From an uncultured Clostridia bacterium (GTDB taxonomy: Bacteria; Bacillota; Clostridia; Christensenellales; CAG-314), in NCBI GenBank assembly GCA_934281515.1, contig CAKQXG010000081.1:1-9235 (forward strand): 9,235 nucleotides of DNA, read 5' to 3'. Below the pieces are notes generated by a model. It ran no database searches. It was not told the DNA's origin and was given only the letters and a program-made list of their open reading frames with translations. Each line of letters begins with the position of its first letter. Position 1 is the first letter of the stretch. Shown here piece after piece: positions 6,324 through 9,235 of the stretch. Made by a program: the position numbers and the translations under genes.

Positions 6324-7148
6324 ATGCGGTATCGTAGCAAATCGGCAATATCATACATGTTTCGCAACTTTTGGCGACTTGTACCCATTGCGCTGCCGTT
6401 TTCGATAGTTTTAGGCGTGTTTTACAACTTCGTTGCCGAAAGCGACTTTGTGTTTAAGCTTGCGCACGGTGCAATCAACGCCGACAACTTTGTTGCAGAG
6501 TTTACTTCGGCGTACACTGTGGCAGGCGTCGGCAGACATTGGTACTTGCCATTTGTCGTGCTTGTACTGATGGCACTGACCGAAAGCGTGTTTGTTGTCA
6601 AAATCTCACGTCATATGCGCGTCGGGGAGTTGTCGGGTACTTCGCCCGGGCAGGTGTTTGCGTTGTTGCCAACAATGTTGCTGTACGTTGCGGTGATGTT
6701 CGTGTGCAAAGCCGTGCTGGACTTTTTGCCGTCGGGCGTTGCGCTTATGCTCAACTTTGTCGACAATCTTGCCGTCAAGGCTGTAATTTGCATTGTGTGC
6801 TACTACGCGGTGAGCCTTGCCGTGGCATTTGTATTTACATTGCTTATCTGTGCCTTTCCGCTTAAGTACTGCGACAACTATTCCTTTGGTACGGCATTGT
6901 CGTGCAGTGCCAGATTTACGTCCAAGGATAAGGGGTTTGTGGTCGGCTTTATGTTTCTGTACCCCGGCGCAAGGTTACTTGTTTCGGTTGTCGGCGGACT
7001 TATCGGCAGCGTAGTGGTGTCGATACTGCTGCAAACGCTGTACTTTACGTTTTTTGCCGTGTATGTGCCGTGCGTTGCGTTTGTCAAGTACTACGAGTAT
7101 GTCGGCAGACCGCGCCAAGACTTGAGTAGCAACGTCTATTGGAATTGA
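6324..7148 (+). CDS. Multi-pass membrane protein, unknown family (first of a pair)
   Basis: The product is 274 residues and starts at ATG 6324 behind GGAG and a strong promoter. About six membrane segments are visible: residues ~18-37 (RLVPIALPFSIVLGVFYNFV), 74-93 (YLPFVVLVLMALTESVFVV), 111-134, 150-180, 204-236 and 233-254. The short N-terminus is basic (MRYRSKS), so it probably starts on the cytoplasmic side. The loop between the fourth and fifth segments (KYCDNYSFGTALSCSARFTS) and the C-terminal VKYYEYVGRPR have counterparts in the next gene. No transporter ATPase partner, enzyme motif or signal peptidase site is visible. The architecture recalls poorly characterised Firmicutes membrane proteins of the DUF975/YciC kind, but I cannot assign it to a named family. 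The stop overlaps the next gene's ribosome binding site, so the two are surely co-transcribed. Confidence 0.88.
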   Translation: MRYRSKSAISYMFRNFWRLVPIALPFSIVLGVFYNFVAESDFVFKLAHGAINADNFVAEFTSAYTVAGVGRHWYLPFVVLVLMALTESVFVVKISRHMRVGELSGTSPGQVFALLPTMLLYVAVMFVCKAVLDFLPSGVALMLNFVDNLAVKAVICIVCYYAVSLAVAFVFTLLICAFPLKYCDNYSFGTALSCSARFTSKDKGFVVGFMFLYPGARLLVSVVGGLIGSVVVSILLQTLYFTFFAVYVPCVAFVKYYEYVGRPRQDLSSNVYWN

Positions 7149-7155
7149 GGTAAAC

Positions 7156-8118
7156 ATGACATTGGGTAAATCTTTGCGCCTGTCCGTATGCAACTGGAAG
7201 GTGCTGCTTAAATCGGTAGTGTGTCAGGCGGTGGTTTTCGCCGTGGTGTTGGCGTTGTGTACCACTATGTTTGGCGGAGTCGTCGGACAGATTGCCGACG
7301 CATTTAAAAAAAGCGGCGTGGTGGACTTTGTCAACCAAACATTGACTCGTATTGCCGACGGCACTTTTGACCCGACGGAGTTCAGTAACGGTGTGCAAAA
7401 CATAGTGTCGGCATTTCAACAAGCCATTGCCGAAGTGCAAAACGTGTGGGGACACGTAGAAGTGACCTACATACTGTTGTTGTTGGTGATGTGCGCCTAT
7501 CGTATGCTTATTGCCATGACTGACGTTACGGTGGACTGCCAATTGGAAGAGTTTATGACAAGCAACGCTTCCCGTCCGTTCAGCTGGTTCTTTTTCAAAA
7601 AGCAAGGCGAAACCTGGCTGTTTGCATTGTGGCAAATGCTGCTGACATTGCCGCTTGATCTTACGATTATATTCGGTTGTCTGGGGTTCTACTTGCTGTT
7701 TTTGGCAACGTTCAGATGGTGGACGATTATCCCCATTGCGTTTATCGCCGTGTTGCTGTATTCGGCGCGGCTTACGCTGTTTGCTTTTTGCCTGCCTGCA
7801 ATCGTCACCGAGCACGACAAAACAACGGGGCAAGCATTCCGCCACGGGCTGTCGACGGTGTTCAACTGTTTTTGGCGCGTTTATGTCAAAACAATGCTTG
7901 TTGTATTGCTGATTGTTGCAATATTTACCGTCAGCGTAGTGTTTGTAACCGACCCGATTTTGATGGCGGTATTGGCTGTGTTGCCCAACTTTATACTATT
8001 TTTCTGGCTTAAAAACATCAACATGGTGGAGTACTTCGAGGCGACGGGCAGACCGTATTTCAGTAAACTGATGACCATAGAAGGTACCGACAGATACAAC
8101 AAAAAGCACAAGGCGTAG
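7156..8118 (+). CDS. Multi-pass membrane protein, unknown family (second of a pair)
   Basis: The product is 320 residues; ATG 7156 has TGAGG (7146-7150), which includes the previous gene's TGA. Membrane segments lie near residues 20-44, 102-121 (VTYILLLLVMCAYRMLIAMT), 154-187, 188-216, 243-265 and 267-284. A ~55-residue soluble loop (46-100, with KKSGVVDFVNQTL and a helical FSNGVQNIVSAFQQAIAEVQ) follows the first segment. The stretch LPAIVTEHDKTTGQAFRHGL (213-232) between membrane segments is the best-looking conserved loop. The C-terminal VEYFEATGRP (291-300) matches VKYYEYVGRP in the upstream gene, and both proteins begin with a basic residue cluster followed by a long hydrophobic stretch, so they are probably diverged paralogues. 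They may form a heteromer. The function is unknown. The tail is strongly basic (RYNKKHKA) and presumably cytoplasmic. Confidence 0.88.
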   Translation: MTLGKSLRLSVCNWKVLLKSVVCQAVVFAVVLALCTTMFGGVVGQIADAFKKSGVVDFVNQTLTRIADGTFDPTEFSNGVQNIVSAFQQAIAEVQNVWGHVEVTYILLLLVMCAYRMLIAMTDVTVDCQLEEFMTSNASRPFSWFFFKKQGETWLFALWQMLLTLPLDLTIIFGCLGFYLLFLATFRWWTIIPIAFIAVLLYSARLTLFAFCLPAIVTEHDKTTGQAFRHGLSTVFNCFWRVYVKTMLVVLLIVAIFTVSVVFVTDPILMAVLAVLPNFILFFWLKNINMVEYFEATGRPYFSKLMTIEGTDRYNKKHKA

Positions 8119-8169
8119 CAAGCGCAAAAAAATTGTAAAAAAGTTTCTTTTTGAATTGATTGTTGTGAC

Positions 8170-8198
8170 TTGACAAAATTCTACAAATAGCGTACTAT
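8170..8198 (+). promoter_or_regulatory. Promoter of the padR-like gene and prmA
   Basis: A perfect -35 TTGACA (8170-8175), a 17-base spacer and a weaker -10 TACTAT (8193-8198) are present. The upstream stretch 8126-8158 is very A/T rich with two A-runs about 11 bases apart, resembling an UP element. Predicted transcription begins around 8205, within the inverted repeat at 8192-8216. Confidence 0.68.
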
Positions 8199-8216
8199 TT
8201 ATGGTAGACATAGTAC
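8192..8216. promoter_or_regulatory. Inverted repeat over the -10 box, candidate PadR operator
   Basis: GTACTAT (8192-8198) and ATAGTAC (8210-8216) are perfect inverted copies separated by 11 bases. The left arm contains the whole -10 hexamer and the right arm lies just past the predicted start of transcription. A dimeric winged-helix protein bound here would block RNA polymerase. The gene downstream is a PadR-family regulator, and many PadR proteins repress their own promoter. The arms are not the ATGT-N8-ACAT pattern reported for some PadR proteins, so the link is inferred from position and symmetry. Confidence 0.55.
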
Positions 8217-8228
8217 CGCAAACGTTTT

Positions 8229-8260
8229 AAGGGTTTCGTGCCGTGCGACGAACCCTTTTA
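8229..8260 (+). terminator. Terminator-like hairpin in the leader of the padR-like gene
   Basis: AAGGGTTTCGT (8229-8239) pairs with ACGAACCCTT (8248-8257), leaving one bulged T and an 8-base loop; TTTT (8256-8259) ends the structure and an A/T-rich stretch follows. The shape is that of an intrinsic terminator with a short T-run. It lies between the promoter (8170-8198) and ATG 8291, so it would act as a partial terminator or attenuator, or end a short RNA of about 55 bases. The short T-run keeps this tentative. Confidence 0.5.
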
Positions 8261-8290
8261 TAATGTTTGGCGGTTTAATCGGAGAAAGAG

Positions 8291-8614
8291 ATGAAAGTTA
8301 TTTCCAGCGATTTGCTTCGCGGACACATCGACACGTTTGTTCTGTCCGCCCTGCTAGACGGCACAAAGTACGGCAACGAAATCCGCCGCTATATCGGCAA
8401 AAAGACCAACAACCTGTATGTTCCCAACGAGCAGAGTCTGTACTCGGCGTACCACAGATTGGAGGACATGGAGTGCATCCGCGGCTACTGGGGTGAAAAC
8501 GTCGGTGCCACGCGCAAGTACTACACAATCACCGACAAGGGACGTCAAGTGTACGAGATAAACAAGAGAGAGTGGGAAAACGCCAAGCGTTTGATTGACA
8601 TACTTATCAAGTAA
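8291..8614 (+). CDS. PadR-family winged-helix transcriptional regulator
   Basis: The product is 107 residues, with ATG 8291 and GGAGA (8281-8285) upstream. It is a complete short PadR: helix 1 (LLRGHIDTFVLSALLDG, residues 8-24), the family signature YGNEIRRYI (27-35), the recognition helix region (NEQSLYSAYHRLEDM, 46-60), the wing (CIRGYWGENVGATRKYYTIT, 62-81), then DKGRQVYEINKREW and a C-terminal dimerisation helix (ENAKRLIDILIK). The length matches the short PadR subfamily lacking a long C-terminal domain. PadR proteins are dimeric DNA-binding repressors that often respond to small lipophilic or phenolic compounds or antibiotics; the ligand cannot be read from the sequence. The gene sits between a membrane-protein pair and prmA, with an inverted repeat in its own promoter that fits autoregulation. 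It is 14 bases from prmA and probably co-transcribed with it. Confidence 0.95.
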   Translation: MKVISSDLLRGHIDTFVLSALLDGTKYGNEIRRYIGKKTNNLYVPNEQSLYSAYHRLEDMECIRGYWGENVGATRKYYTITDKGRQVYEINKREWENAKRLIDILIK

Positions 8615-8628
8615 GGAGCGCAAACACA

Positions 8629-9235
8629 GTGCAATACAGCGAGATTACCGTCAAGACAAACCGCCAAAGCGCAGACCTAGTAGCATACTTTTTGGAAGAA
8701 GTTTGCCTGCCCGACGGTATCAGTATATACGACATCAACGACCTGTACGACAATCCGTCGTGGGACTACAAGGACGATGTCGCCGACAAACCCTACGACA
8801 GCGAAGAAGTGCTTGTCAAGGGCTACTGCAACCGAGAGGACACCGACAGTGTCCTTGATTTTTTGCGCGGACGTTTTGAATCGCTTACCGACGCGGGTTC
8901 GCTTGCTATGTCGGTTGCCACGGTGGACGGCGACGCATGGGTTGCCAAATGGAAGGAAACTTTCCATCCGATTGAGACGGATAAGCTTGTCATTTGCCCC
9001 GAATGGCAGACGGTAGATACCGACAAAACGGTACTTCTGCTTGACACGGGCGTTGCGTTCGGCACGGGACAGCACGAAACTACCGGCATGTGCATACGCT
9101 TTGCCGAACAAACCGACCTTACGGGTAAACGCGTACTCGACGTCGGTTGCGGTAGCGGCATACTCGGACTGTCGGCGTTGTTACTCGGTGCCGAAAGCGC
9201 CGAGCTTGTTGACATCGACCCGCAGGCGGTTGCTG
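8629..9235 (+). CDS. prmA: Ribosomal protein L11 methyltransferase (3' end outside window)
   Basis: GTG 8629 follows AAGGAG (8613-8618). The frame stays open to the window end, giving 202 residues plus one base of a protein usually about 300 long. PrmA transfers methyl groups from S-adenosylmethionine to lysines and the N-terminus of ribosomal protein L11 in the cytoplasm. Residues 1-100 are the variable N-terminal L11-recognition domain (start MQYSEITVKTNRQSADLVAY). Then come WVAKWKETFHP (104-114) and ICPEW (122-126), characteristic of PrmA. Next is the substrate-loop signature DTGVAFGTGQHETT (139-152), where the family usually has DPG rather than DTG. The SAM-binding motif I is VLDVGCGSGILGLSALLLGA (169-188), followed by the acidic end of strand 2, ELVDIDPQAVA. 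Pairing with an upstream PadR gene is unusual, since prmA more often sits with dnaJ or an RsmE-type gene; the downstream neighbour is not visible. Confidence 0.96.
   Translation, partial: MQYSEITVKTNRQSADLVAYFLEEVCLPDGISIYDINDLYDNPSWDYKDDVADKPYDSEEVLVKGYCNREDTDSVLDFLRGRFESLTDAGSLAMSVATVDGDAWVAKWKETFHPIETDKLVICPEWQTVDTDKTVLLLDTGVAFGTGQHETTGMCIRFAEQTDLTGKRVLDVGCGSGILGLSALLLGAESAELVDIDPQAVA

Noticed and set aside
7084..7845. 253-codon open frame on the - strand
   Set aside because: It is opposite a multi-pass membrane protein; its H, Q and R rich product is the usual antisense of hydrophobic codons.
8138..8152. AAAAAG-TTT-CTTTTT as terminator of the membrane-protein operon
   Set aside because: The stem is almost all A:T pairs and would be unstable; the A/T-rich stretch is better explained as upstream promoter DNA.

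Overview
All genes in this window lie on the + strand, and the window has two blocks. Positions 1-6083 are a phage-type virion module. Positions 6324-9235 look like ordinary bacterial chromosome: two membrane proteins, a PadR regulator and prmA. The host is most likely an anaerobic Bacillota bacterium, probably of the Clostridia. The evidence is strong AGGAG-type ribosome binding sites, sigma-A-like promoters, a short PadR repressor, a Firmicutes-style PrmA and cysteine-rich proteins. No marker fixes the genus. Base composition and codon habits (many GAC, GTC and GCC codons, leucine often TTG or CTT) look alike in both blocks by eye.

Virion module: the C-terminal part of a portal protein, a scaffold-like assembly protein with a very long polar middle, a major capsid protein, a conserved-looking 115-residue protein of unknown role, a 130-residue helical protein that fits a head-tail adaptor, a 422-residue beta-propeller-like protein that fits a tail hub or nozzle, and a 309-residue coiled-coil protein. 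The order portal, scaffold, coat, adaptor, propeller hub is that of short-tailed (podovirus-type) phages such as P22 and T7. All reading frames are intact, and spacing is tight with stop/Shine-Dalgarno overlaps or abutting genes at several junctions. No tail tube, tape measure, lysis gene or integrase is present here, and the module stops 240 bases before a promoter-driven chromosomal operon. This leaves open whether it is an ordinary prophage end, a compact satellite, or a domesticated particle-producing locus.

Chromosomal block: a near-consensus promoter (6267-6295) drives two adjacent, probably paralogous multi-pass membrane proteins. A second promoter (8170-8198) carries a perfect inverted repeat over its -10 box and is followed by a terminator-like hairpin in the leader. 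It precedes a PadR-family regulator, which lies 14 bases upstream of prmA (ribosomal protein L11 methyltransferase, cut by the window end). The inverted repeat is a good candidate for PadR autoregulation, which would also place prmA under PadR control.
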